Assembly (NCBI GenBank): GCA_050698355.1
Contig: JBOHBN010000130.1
Location: 1-25,563 of the forward strand
Direction of reading: 5' to 3'
DNA: 25,563 nucleotides
From: JBOHBN01 sp050698355
GTDB taxonomy: Bacteria > Actinomycetota > Actinomycetes > Streptosporangiales > WHST01
The notes below the pieces were generated by a model. It worked only from the letters and a program-made list of their open reading frames with translations. It was not told where the DNA came from and ran no database searches. The translations under genes were made by a program, and so were the position numbers. Positions 1-6,663 of the stretch are shown here, piece after piece. How positions within the stretch are numbered: position 1 is the first letter of the stretch; every line of letters begins with the position of its first letter.

Positions 1-340
1 GCTTGCAGCTGTCCAGCTCGACGCCCTTGATGAGGCTCAGCAGCACCGCGCCCGCCGGCAGGTGAGACGACGAATCCGCAAGGCTCGCGCGCAGACGTTG
101 CGACGGGACGGCGAGCACGGCCAGCTCCGCACCCTCCGCGGCGGCAGCGAGCTCGGCCGTCGCCCGAAGCGAGCCTGGCAACCGCTGCCCCGGGAGATAG
201 TCGCCGTTCTCATGGGTGCGGTTGATGGCGTCGGCGAGTTCGGGGCGCCGGGCCCACAGCCGTACGTCGTTGCCCGCGTCGCAGAGCACCTGGGCGAACG
301 TCGTGCCCCACGACCCGCTGCCGAAGACGGCGGCTCTCAT
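1..340 (-). CDS. gpsA: Glycerol-3-phosphate dehydrogenase [NAD(P)+], N-terminal part (cut by window edge)
   Basis: The enzyme interconverts dihydroxyacetone phosphate and sn-glycerol 3-phosphate in the cytoplasm, supplying the phospholipid backbone. The first 113 residues are visible, reading from an ATG at 338-340 to the window edge. They begin MRAAVFGSGSWGTTFA, with the Rossmann dinucleotide motif GSGSWG at residues 7-12, and later contain LAVPSQ and LLSLIKG, which match the NAD-binding domain of GpsA. The ATG overlaps the stop of the upstream plsC in an ATGA junction, so the two genes are probably translationally coupled and form a phospholipid-precursor pair. The catalytic C-terminal domain lies outside the window, so integrity cannot be judged. 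Confidence 0.93.
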   Translation of the reverse strand, partial: MRAAVFGSGSWGTTFAQVLCDAGNDVRLWARRPELADAINRTHENGDYLPGQRLPGSLRATAELAAAAEGAELAVLAVPSQRLRASLADSSSHLPAGAVLLSLIKGVELDSCK

Positions 341-1041
341 GCGCTCCTCCGGTCGTACAGCCGGTCGGGAGCGGGCTCGCCGCGCAGCTCGCCGACGAGA
401 CCCGCGATCCGGTGCATGATGACGCTCGTCGCTGCATGCAGCTCCTGCTCGCCGGACTCGGCACCGCGGTACGCCGCAAGGTCCACGGCCGGGCCGGCCA
501 GGACGCGCACCGTTCCGCGCGGCCACAGGTGCGGCTTGCCGCCGTACGGCCACATCTGCTGCGCGCCCCACGTCACGAGCGGGACGACAGGGACTTCGGC
601 GTCGATCGCGATGCGGGCGGCGCCGGTCTTCCCGGTCATGGGCCACAGGTTGGGATCACGCGTGATGGTGGCCTCCGGGTAGACGACGACGCAGGCCCCG
701 GCGCGCACGGCGTCCACCGCCGCCAGTAGCGCCTGGCCCGCTCTGGCGGACTCGCGGTACACGGGGATCTGCCCGACGCGGCGCAGGATGCCGCCCACGA
801 CGGGAACCCGGAACACGCTCTCCTTGCCGAGGAAGCACGGGTACCGGCCGGCGCCGTAGACGTACCGCGCGACCGCGATCGGGTCGAGCACGGACAGGTG
901 GTTGCACGCGACGACGACGCCTCCCGTACGCGGGATGTGCTCCTGGCCCGACCAGGTGCGGCGCATCAGAGCGCGTGCCGCCGGCAGGACGACCGCGACC
1001 GACAGCTTGCGCCACGCGCCACGCGCCTCCGACGTTCGCAC
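337..1041 (-). CDS. plsC: 1-acyl-sn-glycerol-3-phosphate acyltransferase (PlsC/LPLAT family)
   Basis: Predicted to transfer an acyl chain to lysophosphatidic acid, forming phosphatidic acid at the membrane. The 234-residue protein has the family HX4D motif as NHLSVLDP (His48, Asp53). An FLGKES block follows at about 70-75, and block III reads YPEAT at 121-125 where most members have PEGT. TGKTGAARIA follows. The N-terminal 25 residues are basic and hydrophobic, fitting membrane association. The start is a GTG at 1039-1041 preceded by GGAGG four bases upstream. The stop overlaps gpsA, so both enzymes feed glycerophospholipid synthesis. The exact acceptor is not provable from sequence; other LPLAT substrates are possible. 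Confidence 0.87.
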   Translation of the reverse strand: MRTSEARGAWRKLSVAVVLPAARALMRRTWSGQEHIPRTGGVVVACNHLSVLDPIAVARYVYGAGRYPCFLGKESVFRVPVVGGILRRVGQIPVYRESARAGQALLAAVDAVRAGACVVVYPEATITRDPNLWPMTGKTGAARIAIDAEVPVVPLVTWGAQQMWPYGGKPHLWPRGTVRVLAGPAVDLAAYRGAESGEQELHAATSVIMHRIAGLVGELRGEPAPDRLYDRRSA

Positions 1042-1080
1042 CGCACCTCCTCGACTCGCTGTGCACAGGATATGGGCGCG

Positions 1081-1088
1081 AGAGAGGA
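1081..1088 (+). promoter_or_regulatory. Shine-Dalgarno sequence that fixes the cofC start at GTG 1096
   Basis: AGAGAGGA lies seven bases before GTG 1096. The in-frame ATG at 1072 has AGGA only one base away, and longer upstream starts would run antisense through plsC. The protein from 1096 begins MGSWALVTPVKTLDRAKSRL, the expected N-terminus of CofC-type nucleotidyltransferases. Confidence 0.7.
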
Positions 1089-1095
1089 TCGACTC

Positions 1096-1722
1096 GTGGG
1101 CTCCTGGGCACTCGTCACGCCGGTGAAGACGCTCGACCGCGCCAAGTCACGGCTGGCGGCGGTCGCGGGCGAGCGCCGGGCCGACCTGGCGCTCGCGATG
1201 GCCGCCGACACCGTGGAGGCGGCGCTTCGCTCGCCTGCGGTCGCCGCGCTTGTCGTCGTCACCGACGATCCCGAGGCGACCGCCGAACTAAAGCCGCTGG
1301 GCGCGGTGATCGTCCGCGACGAGCCCGACTCCGGCCTGAACCCCGCACTGCTGCACGGCGCGCGTACCGCCCGCGCGTACGCGAGTAGCGTCGGTGCGCT
1401 CTCCGCCGACTTGCCGGCGCTGCGGCCGGATCTGCTGGCAGCGGTGCTCGAGCACGCGCAGCAGCATCCGTCCGCGTTCCTTGCCGACCTCGCGGGCACG
1501 GGCACGACGCTCTACACCGCCGCGGTGGATGCCGCGTTCTCCCCGTCGTTCGGCGAGGGTTCCGCGCAGCGGCATCGCGCGGCCGGCGCGGCCGAGCTGG
1601 ACGGCGAGGGACTCGACCCGCTACGCCGCGACGTCGACACCCGGGCCGACCTGGTCGCCGCCGTACGCCTCGGCACGGGCCCCCGCACGGCAGCGCTCGC
1701 GCGGGACCTCCTGGAGACATGA
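1096..1722 (+). CDS. cofC: CofC/FbiD family guanylyltransferase of coenzyme F420 biosynthesis
   Basis: This family activates 2-phospho-L-lactate (CofC) or phosphoenolpyruvate (mycobacterial FbiD) with GTP, giving the donor for F420-0 or dehydro-F420-0. The 208-residue product opens with the nucleotidyltransferase motif TPVKTLDRAKSRL (residues 7-19). It continues with VVVTDDPEA, then GLNPALLHGA, then ALSADLPALRPDLL (metal-binding Asp), and near the end LDGEGLDPLRRDVDTRADL, which matches the family's closing DVDTP(E/A)DL-type motif. It is transcribed away from plsC, 54 bp apart, and faces hupB across a hairpin. Sequence alone does not decide between lactyl phosphate and PEP. Presence of the gene implies that the organism makes F420. 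Confidence 0.9.
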   Translation: MGSWALVTPVKTLDRAKSRLAAVAGERRADLALAMAADTVEAALRSPAVAALVVVTDDPEATAELKPLGAVIVRDEPDSGLNPALLHGARTARAYASSVGALSADLPALRPDLLAAVLEHAQQHPSAFLADLAGTGTTLYTAAVDAAFSPSFGEGSAQRHRAAGAAELDGEGLDPLRRDVDTRADLVAAVRLGTGPRTAALARDLLET

Positions 1723-1727
1723 CGCGG

Positions 1728-1763
1728 AAGCGGCCGACACCCCGTAGAGGGTGCCGGCCGCTT
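1728..1763. terminator. Bidirectional hairpin terminator between cofC and hupB
   Basis: The arms 1728-1741 (AAGCGGCCGACACC) and 1750-1763 (GGTGCCGGCCGCTT) pair over 14 positions with one mismatch, around an 8-base loop. A pyrimidine-rich TTCTTGTTC run follows on the plus strand. The hairpin starts 5 bases after the cofC stop and ends 24 bases before the end of the convergent hupB, so it can serve both genes. Confidence 0.75.
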
Positions 1764-1787
1764 CTTGTTCGTTGCGGTCTTGCTTCT

Positions 1788-2375
1788 CTAGCGCGTACGC
1801 CTTGCGGTGCTCTTCTTGGCCGCGGTCTTGCGAGCCGGAGCCCGCTTGGCCGTGGACTTGCTGGCCGCACTGGTCTTCTTCGCCGCACCGGTCGTCTTCT
1901 TGGCCGGTGACTTCTTGGCTGACGTGGTCTTCGCCGCGGACCGCTTGGTGGCGGCCTTCTTGGCAGTCGATTTGGCGGTCGACTTCTTGGCCGCGGCCTT
2001 CTTGGCAGCCGACTTTGATGCCGTCGACTTCGACGCCGTGGACTTCGACGCCGTGGACTTCGACGCGGTGGCCCTCGGCAGCTTCGGCGCCGGCTTCTTC
2101 GAGCCGGAAACGTAGCCCTTCAGCTCCGCACCTGGGCGGAACTTCGGAACCGCCGTCTTCCTCACCCGGACCGACTCGCCGGTACGCGGGTTGCGGGCCG
2201 TGCGCGCGTTGCGCGTGACCTTCTCGAAGACGCCGAAGCCGGTGATGGAGACCTTCTCCCCCTTGGTCACCGCTGCCGTGATGATGTCGAGAACAGAGTC
2301 GAGTGCGTGGCCCGCCTGCCGCTTGTTCCCATCGAACTGGGTGGCGAGCGTCTCGACCAGTTGTGCCTTATTCAC
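1788..2375 (-). CDS. hupB: HU-family nucleoid protein with long Lys/Ala-rich C-terminal tail (HupB/HupS type)
   Basis: A histone-like DNA-binding and DNA-bending protein of the nucleoid. The 195-residue product has a canonical HU domain at about 1-90, with the signature GFGVFEKVTRNARTARNPRTG at roughly 46-66. A basic tail at about 91-195 is built from KKAAAKK, AKKST and similar motifs, as in mycobacterial HupB and Streptomyces HupS. The tail starts with four exact TASKS units (residues 103-122). The start is GTG 2373-2375, because GGAGGG lies just upstream and the protein then begins MNKAQLVETLA; the longer reading frame to 2453 adds non-conserved residues. It has its own promoter (see 2441-2469) and lies downstream of leuD. 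Lysines in such tails are known acetylation and methylation sites. Confidence 0.95.
   Translation of the reverse strand: MNKAQLVETLATQFDGNKRQAGHALDSVLDIITAAVTKGEKVSITGFGVFEKVTRNARTARNPRTGESVRVRKTAVPKFRPGAELKGYVSGSKKPAPKLPRATASKSTASKSTASKSTASKSAAKKAAAKKSTAKSTAKKAATKRSAAKTTSAKKSPAKKTTGAAKKTSAASKSTAKRAPARKTAAKKSTARRTR
2011..2070 (-). repeat. Four tandem 15-bp units encoding TASKS repeats in hupB
   Basis: The units are 2011-2025, 2026-2040, 2041-2055 and 2056-2070. The two central copies are identical (gacttcgacgccgtg on the plus strand), the fourth differs at one base and the first at three, largely synonymous, positions. Each unit adds one five-residue step to the tail, so slippage changes tail length without a frameshift. 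Confidence 0.9.
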
Positions 2376-2440
2376 TGCTTCCCTCCGTGTGAAGACACTT
2401 GGTGGTGTCGAGCCCTCTTTGCCGACCCGACTCGACGGCG

Positions 2441-2469
2441 AGACTATGTCCAACTACGCCCGCACACAA
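2441..2469 (-). promoter_or_regulatory. Predicted housekeeping promoter of hupB
   Basis: Read on the minus strand, a -35 TTGTGT (2464-2469) and a -10 TAGTCT (2441-2446) are separated by exactly 17 bp. Transcription would start near 2435 and leave a leader of about 60 nt with the GGAGGG ribosome site. The match is visible in sequence; activity is inferred. Confidence 0.6.
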
Positions 2470-2489
2470 ACACCGGGTGCACTTCAGCG

Positions 2490-2506
2490 CCGTTGTGTCG
2501 CAACGG
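2490..2506. terminator. Small hairpin downstream of leuD, possible terminator
   Basis: CCGTTG (2490-2495) and CAACGG (2501-2506) pair around TGTCG. The T-run (2507-2510) is on the plus strand, so for leuCD on the minus strand the hairpin lacks a classic U tail. It sits 38 bases past the leuD stop and upstream of the hupB promoter, so it could separate the two units. Confidence 0.4.
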
Positions 2507-2543
2507 TTTTGCTCCGCAACGGGCAGGAGAGAGGCTCAGGAAG

Positions 2544-3131
2544 TCAGCTCGTGACCGGCAACCAGTCGGCTCGGCGCTCCTCGAAGACCGCGATGTCGTC
2601 GACGTTGCGGAGGGTCAGTGCCACGTCGTCGAGGCCCTCCATGAGCCGCCAGCGGGTGTAGTCGTCGATCTCGATGTCGGCCTGGATGCCTTGCGCAGCA
2701 ACGGTTCTGCTGGCGAGGTCGACGGTCACCTCCGCCTGCGGGTCCGACTCGGCGAGCGCCTGGAGGCCCTCGACCGTGTCCTCCGGGAGCGCGACGACCA
2801 GCAGGCCGTTCTTCAACGCGTTGCCGCGGAAGATGTCGCCGAACCGCGGGGCGATGACGACCCGGAAGCCGCCGTCCTGCAGCGCCCAGACGGCGTGTTC
2901 GCGTGACGACCCCGTACCGAAGTCCGGGCCGGCGACGAGAACGGTCGCGCCGGCGTACCGCTCTTCGTTGAAGACGAAGGTTGGATCCTGCCGCCACGAC
3001 GAGAAGAGGCCGTCGGCGAACCCCGTACGCGTGACCCGCTTGAGGTACGAAGACGGGATGATCTGGTCGGTGTCGACGTTGCTGCGCCGCAGCGGGAGCA
3101 CGCGGCCGGTGTGTGTGGTGAACGGTTCCAT
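2544..3131 (-). CDS. leuD: 3-isopropylmalate dehydratase small subunit
   Basis: With LeuC this subunit isomerises 2-isopropylmalate to 3-isopropylmalate in leucine synthesis. The 195-residue product shows the small-subunit swivel domain: SNVDTDQIIP near the N-terminus, FGTGSSREHAVWAL in the middle, then FGDIFRGNALKNGLL. I chose ATG 3129-3131 because it gives the usual MEPFTTHTG N-terminus, has GGAG nine bases upstream, and starts one base after the leuC stop. The frame could extend six codons further, into leuC. It is co-transcribed with leuC. Length and motifs are normal. Confidence 0.96.
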   Translation of the reverse strand: MEPFTTHTGRVLPLRRSNVDTDQIIPSSYLKRVTRTGFADGLFSSWRQDPTFVFNEERYAGATVLVAGPDFGTGSSREHAVWALQDGGFRVVIAPRFGDIFRGNALKNGLLVVALPEDTVEGLQALAESDPQAEVTVDLASRTVAAQGIQADIEIDDYTRWRLMEGLDDVALTLRNVDDIAVFEERRADWLPVTS

Positions 3132-3132
3132 G

Positions 3133-4536
3133 TCAGCTCTCCAGGTCACTCGGGGACGCCAGGTGACCGGTGACGGCGGTGGCCGCCGCCACCAGCGGCG
3201 AGACGAGGTGCGTGCGGCCGCCCTTGCCCTGCCGGCCCTCGAAGTTGCGGTTGGACGTCGACGCGCTGCGCTCCCCCGAGCTCAGCTGGTCGGGGTTCAT
3301 GCCAAGGCACATGGAGCACCCGGCGGCACGCCATTCCGCCCCCGCACGGGTGAACACCTCGTCCAGGCCCTCGCGCTCGGCTTCGGCACGTACGGCCATC
3401 GACCCGGGAACGACGAGCATGCGCACCTTCGGCGACACGCGCTTGCCGCGGACGACGTCGGCGGCGGCGCGCAGGTCCTCAATCCTGCCGTTGGTGCACG
3501 AGCCGACGAACACGGTGTCGACCGCGATGTCGCGCAACGCCGTGCCGGGACGGAGGTCCATGTACTCCAGGGCGCGCTGGGCGGAGAGGCGCTTGCCCTC
3601 GTCTGCGAACGAGTCCGGGTCCGGCACCGCTGCCGACAGCGGCGCGCCCTGGCCCGGGTTGGTGCCCCATGTGACGAACGGCGTGACCCGCGACGCGTCC
3701 AGCTCGATCTCGGTGTCGAACCGCGCGCCCTCATCGGTCGGCAGCGCGCGCCAGTAGTCGAGCGCGGCCTCCCATGCCTTGCCGCGCGGCGCGCTCGGCC
3801 TGCCCTCCAGGTAGGCGAAGGCCGTGTCGTCGGGGGCGACCATGCCCGCCTTCGCACCCCATTCGATGGACATGTTGCAGACGGTCATCCGACCCTCCAT
3901 GGAGAGGGACTCGAACGCCTCGCCGCGGTACTCCACCACGTGTCCCTGACCGCCTCCGGTACCGACCTGCGCGATGAGCGCGAGCACCAGGTCCTTGGCC
4001 GTGGTGCCGTACGGCGGGCGACCGGTGGCGTTGACCGCCATCAGCTTCGGCGTGCTCTGCGGCAGCGTCTGCGTCGCGAGCACATGCTCGACCTCGCTCG
4101 TGCCGATGCCGAACGCGAGCGCGCCGAACGCGCCGTGCGTGGAGGTGTGGCTGTCCCCGCACACGACCGTCATGCCGGGCTGGGTGAGGCCGAGCTGCGG
4201 TCCGATGACGTGCACGATGCCCTGCGAGTCGTCGCCCATCGGGTGCAGGCGGATGCCGAACTCCGCGCAGTTCTTGCGCAACGTCTCGACCTGGGTACGT
4301 GACACCGGGTCGGCGATCGGGCGGCCGAGGTCGGTCGTCGGGACGTTATGGTCCTCGGTCGCAAGCGTGAGGTCGGGTCGTCGCACCGTACGGTCCGCGA
4401 GCCGCAGGCCGTCGAACGCCTGGGGGCTCGTCACCTCGTGTACGAGGTGCAGGTCGATGTACAGCAGATCGGGCTCACCGTCGGACTGGCGCACGAGGTG
4501 CGCGTCCCAGAGCTTCTCCGCGAGCGTGCGGCCCAT
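3133..4536 (-). CDS. leuC: 3-isopropylmalate dehydratase large subunit (4Fe-4S aconitase family)
   Basis: The catalytic [4Fe-4S] subunit of isopropylmalate isomerase, 467 residues, normal for the bacterial two-subunit enzyme. The three cluster cysteines are visible: Cys347 in GSCTNGR, and Cys407 and Cys410 in GCSMCLGMNPD. Other family landmarks are TEDHNVPT (about 60-67), VCGDSHTSTHGAFG (about 125-138) and SNRNFEGRQGKGGRTHL near the end. ATG 4534-4536 is preceded by GAGGAG seven bases upstream. The gene is divergent from an IclR regulator over a 56-bp gap, the arrangement known for LtbR/NdgR control of leuCD in actinobacteria, so leucine-responsive regulation is likely. Confidence 0.97.
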   Translation of the reverse strand: MGRTLAEKLWDAHLVRQSDGEPDLLYIDLHLVHEVTSPQAFDGLRLADRTVRRPDLTLATEDHNVPTTDLGRPIADPVSRTQVETLRKNCAEFGIRLHPMGDDSQGIVHVIGPQLGLTQPGMTVVCGDSHTSTHGAFGALAFGIGTSEVEHVLATQTLPQSTPKLMAVNATGRPPYGTTAKDLVLALIAQVGTGGGQGHVVEYRGEAFESLSMEGRMTVCNMSIEWGAKAGMVAPDDTAFAYLEGRPSAPRGKAWEAALDYWRALPTDEGARFDTEIELDASRVTPFVTWGTNPGQGAPLSAAVPDPDSFADEGKRLSAQRALEYMDLRPGTALRDIAVDTVFVGSCTNGRIEDLRAAADVVRGKRVSPKVRMLVVPGSMAVRAEAEREGLDEVFTRAGAEWRAAGCSMCLGMNPDQLSSGERSASTSNRNFEGRQGKGGRTHLVSPLVAAATAVTGHLASPSDLES

Positions 4537-4562
4537 GTCATGACTCCTCGGATAACTTGTGG

Positions 4563-4577
4563 TCTCGCATGATGAGA
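4563..4577. promoter_or_regulatory. Candidate IclR (NdgR/LtbR-type) operator between leuC and the regulator
   Basis: In the 56-bp divergent gap, TCTC (4563-4566) and GAGA (4574-4577) form an interrupted inverted repeat, followed by a second GAGA at 4579-4582. IclR regulators of leuCD in Corynebacterium and Streptomyces bind in the equivalent gap (established). That this particular site is bound is inference. Confidence 0.4.
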
Positions 4578-4592
4578 TGAGAGTATCGAGAC

Positions 4593-5315
4593 ATGGACAA
4601 CTCTAGCGGAGTCGGCGTCCTCGACAAAGCCGTACGCATCCTCGCCGCGCTCGAGAGCGGCCCCGCATCGCTCGCATCCCTCGTCTCCTCCACCAAGCTT
4701 GCCCGTCCGACCGTGCACCGGCTCGCGGTGGCTCTCGAGCATCACCGGTTCGTCAGCCGTGATACGCACGGGCGGTTCGTTCTCGGCGCGCGCCTGGCGG
4801 AGCTCGCCACCGCCGCGGGCGAGGACCGGTTGTTGGCGACGGCATCTCCCATACTCGCCCAATTGCGCGACCAGCACGGCGAGAGCACGCAACTGTTCCG
4901 CCGGCAGGGCGACACCCGGGTGTGCGTCGCGTCGGCCGAACGGCTCACCGGTGGGCTGCGCGATGTCGTGCCCGTCGGCAGCGCGCTGCCCATGTCCGCG
5001 GGCTCCGCCGCGCAGATCCTGCTCGCCTGGGAGGAACCCGACCGGCTGCACCGCGGGCTGCGGCACGCCAAGTTCTCCGCCACCACGCTCGCGCAGATCC
5101 GCCGTCGCGGGTGGGCGCAGAGCGTCGCGGAACGCGAACGCGGCGTCGCGTCGGTGTCCGCACCCGTACGCGGCCCGGGCAACCGGGTCATCGCTGCAAT
5201 CTCGATATCCGGCCCGATCGAACGGGTCGGCCGCGCACCCGGACGCATGTACGCCGAGAGCGTCGTACGCGCCGCGGAGACGGTCAGCGAGATACTGCGC
5301 CGCAGCAGCACCTGA
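4593..5315 (+). CDS. ndgR: IclR-family transcriptional regulator, probable leuCD regulator (NdgR/LtbR type)
   Basis: The 240-residue protein has an N-terminal winged helix-turn-helix (about 8-70; core LASLVSSTKLARPTVHRLAVALEHH split over the recognition helix) and a C-terminal IclR effector domain. That domain contains GLRDVVPVGSALPMSAGSAA and ends with RGVASVSAPVRG and IAAISISGP. It starts at ATG 4593 and is divergent from leuCD. In Corynebacterium LtbR represses leuB and leuCD, and in Streptomyces NdgR acts on amino-acid genes including leuCD; the same position suggests the same role here. There is no strong ribosome site, only GAGAG upstream. The effector cannot be read from the sequence. 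The symbol rests on position and family. Confidence 0.82.
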   Translation: MDNSSGVGVLDKAVRILAALESGPASLASLVSSTKLARPTVHRLAVALEHHRFVSRDTHGRFVLGARLAELATAAGEDRLLATASPILAQLRDQHGESTQLFRRQGDTRVCVASAERLTGGLRDVVPVGSALPMSAGSAAQILLAWEEPDRLHRGLRHAKFSATTLAQIRRRGWAQSVAERERGVASVSAPVRGPGNRVIAAISISGPIERVGRAPGRMYAESVVRAAETVSEILRRSST

Positions 5316-5359
5316 CGCGCTGGGGGCCGCAAAGTGCCCACCCGACGCGCGGCCAGCGG

Positions 5360-6583
5360 CTAGCGGTCGCTGCCGAGGGTCACCTCGGTGGTGTGCGTGG
5401 AACCGCCGCGCTCGTAGGTCACCTTCACCGTGTCGCCGGGGCGGTACGAGCGAACCGCGGCGACAAGACCTTCCGGGCCGTCGATGAACCTGTTGTCCAC
5501 CTTGGTGACCACGTCGCCGGCCTGGAGTCCCGCTTCCGCGGCGGGCTTCGCGGTTACCGCGACGATCGCGGCGCCGTTCCCCGACTGCGCCGACGACACC
5601 CGTACGCCGAGCAGGGCGTGTGACGCCGTCCCGTCCTTGATCAGCTGCTGGGCGATCGGCCATGCCTCGCTGATCGGAATGGAGAAGCCGAGGCCGATGC
5701 TGCCGGACTGCCCGCCCATGGAACCGCCCAGCGTGGCGATCGCGGAGTTGATCCCGACGACCTTGCCGTCCATGTCGACGAGGGGCCCACCGGAGTTCCC
5801 CGGGTTGATCGCCGCGTCGGTCTGGATCGCGTCGAGCACGGCGCTGGTGCGTTCCTGGTTGGCCGCACCGTTCTGCGGACCGCCCGACGACTCGCCTGTC
5901 GTTTGCACCGGACGGTGCAGCGCGCTCACGATGCCGGACGTCACCGTCCCGGACAGGCCGAGCGGCGATCCGACGGCTACGACCGGATCACCCACTTCCA
6001 GCGACTTGGAGTTGCCGAGCGTCGCGGGCGTAAGACCTGACACGCCCTGTGCCTTGATGACGGCGAGGTCGGTGGTCGGGTCGGTACCGACGACCGTCGC
6101 CCGCGCGCTCTTGCCGTTGTGGAACGAGACGGTGACCCGCGCGCCCTGCTGGGCCGCGGCGATCACGTGGTTGTTGGTGAGTATCTGCCCGGAGGAGCTG
6201 ACGATGATGCCGGTGCCCTCGGCCCCAGAGCTGGCACTCCTCGTCAGGATGGACACCGTGCTCGGCAGCACCTTGCCGGCCACCTCGGTGACCGCACCGC
6301 TCGGTGCATGCCCGTTGTTGCTGGACGGCAGGCCGCTGACCGTCGTCGATTGCGTGCCGTCCGTGAGCCCGTACACGATCCCGCCGCCGGCGCCTCCGCC
6401 GACGAGCCCCGCGACGATCGCGACGACGGCGAGCGCGGCACCCCTCGGCCGCTTGCGCTTCTGCGGCGGCCCCACCGGCGGTGGCGGCAACGGTCCCGTC
6501 GACGACGGGGTGGGCGCCGGCACTTCGTGGTACCGGTACGGCGGCGATGGAGGCGGCATCTGTGCACTCATGTCTTCGAGCAT
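5360..6583 (-). CDS. Membrane-anchored HtrA/DegP-like serine protease with PDZ domain
   Basis: A 407-residue trypsin-like protease for extracytoplasmic protein quality control. Order: a Pro-rich cytoplasmic N-terminus (about 1-45), a basic KRKRPRG stop, one membrane helix (about 48-73), then an S1 protease domain with catalytic His139 (TNNHVI), Asp172 (TTDLAVI) and Ser264 (GNSGGP). A C-terminal PDZ domain (about 320-405) contains AEAGLQAGDVVTKVDNR. The start is ATG 6581-6583, with a GGGAAGG site about six bases upstream; ATG 6571 is an alternative, and the upstream in-frame extension lacks support. It is convergent with the IclR gene and divergent from the aldo/keto reductase. The active site is intact. 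Actinobacteria carry several paralogues, so no specific symbol is given. Confidence 0.92.
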   Translation of the reverse strand: MLEDMSAQMPPPSPPYRYHEVPAPTPSSTGPLPPPPVGPPQKRKRPRGAALAVVAIVAGLVGGGAGGGIVYGLTDGTQSTTVSGLPSSNNGHAPSGAVTEVAGKVLPSTVSILTRSASSGAEGTGIIVSSSGQILTNNHVIAAAQQGARVTVSFHNGKSARATVVGTDPTTDLAVIKAQGVSGLTPATLGNSKSLEVGDPVVAVGSPLGLSGTVTSGIVSALHRPVQTTGESSGGPQNGAANQERTSAVLDAIQTDAAINPGNSGGPLVDMDGKVVGINSAIATLGGSMGGQSGSIGLGFSIPISEAWPIAQQLIKDGTASHALLGVRVSSAQSGNGAAIVAVTAKPAAEAGLQAGDVVTKVDNRFIDGPEGLVAAVRSYRPGDTVKVTYERGGSTHTTEVTLGSDR

Positions 6584-6651
6584 TCCCCCCTTCCCTGGAA
6601 AGATGCTGGAAACCAGGTGAATGCCGGCGCAGAGGTGGAAGCCGGGCACCG

Positions 6652-6657
6652 TAGGGT
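6652..6657 (+). promoter_or_regulatory. Predicted -10 element of a leaderless transcript for the aldo/keto reductase
   Basis: TAGGGT ends six bases before ATG 6664 and no Shine-Dalgarno sequence intervenes. The TANNNT-to-start spacing puts transcription initiation on or next to the start codon. I see no good -35. Confidence 0.45.
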
Positions 6658-6663
6658 CGACGC

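Noticed and set aside
898..1095. N-terminal extension of cofC
   Set aside because: It would run antisense through the start of plsC; the ribosome site at 1081-1088 and family N-terminus favour GTG 1096.
2674..4302. 542-codon plus-strand frame opposite leuD and leuC
   Set aside because: It is antisense to genes with full catalytic motifs and shows no family similarity.
4537..4592. Leucine attenuator or T-box before leuC
   Set aside because: The leader is at most 56 bp, with no Leu-rich leader peptide and no T-box sequence.
5316..5359. Terminator between the IclR gene and the protease
   Set aside because: CGCTGG/CCAGCG-type pairing exists, but needs a 3-base bulge and a long loop; too weak to list as a feature.
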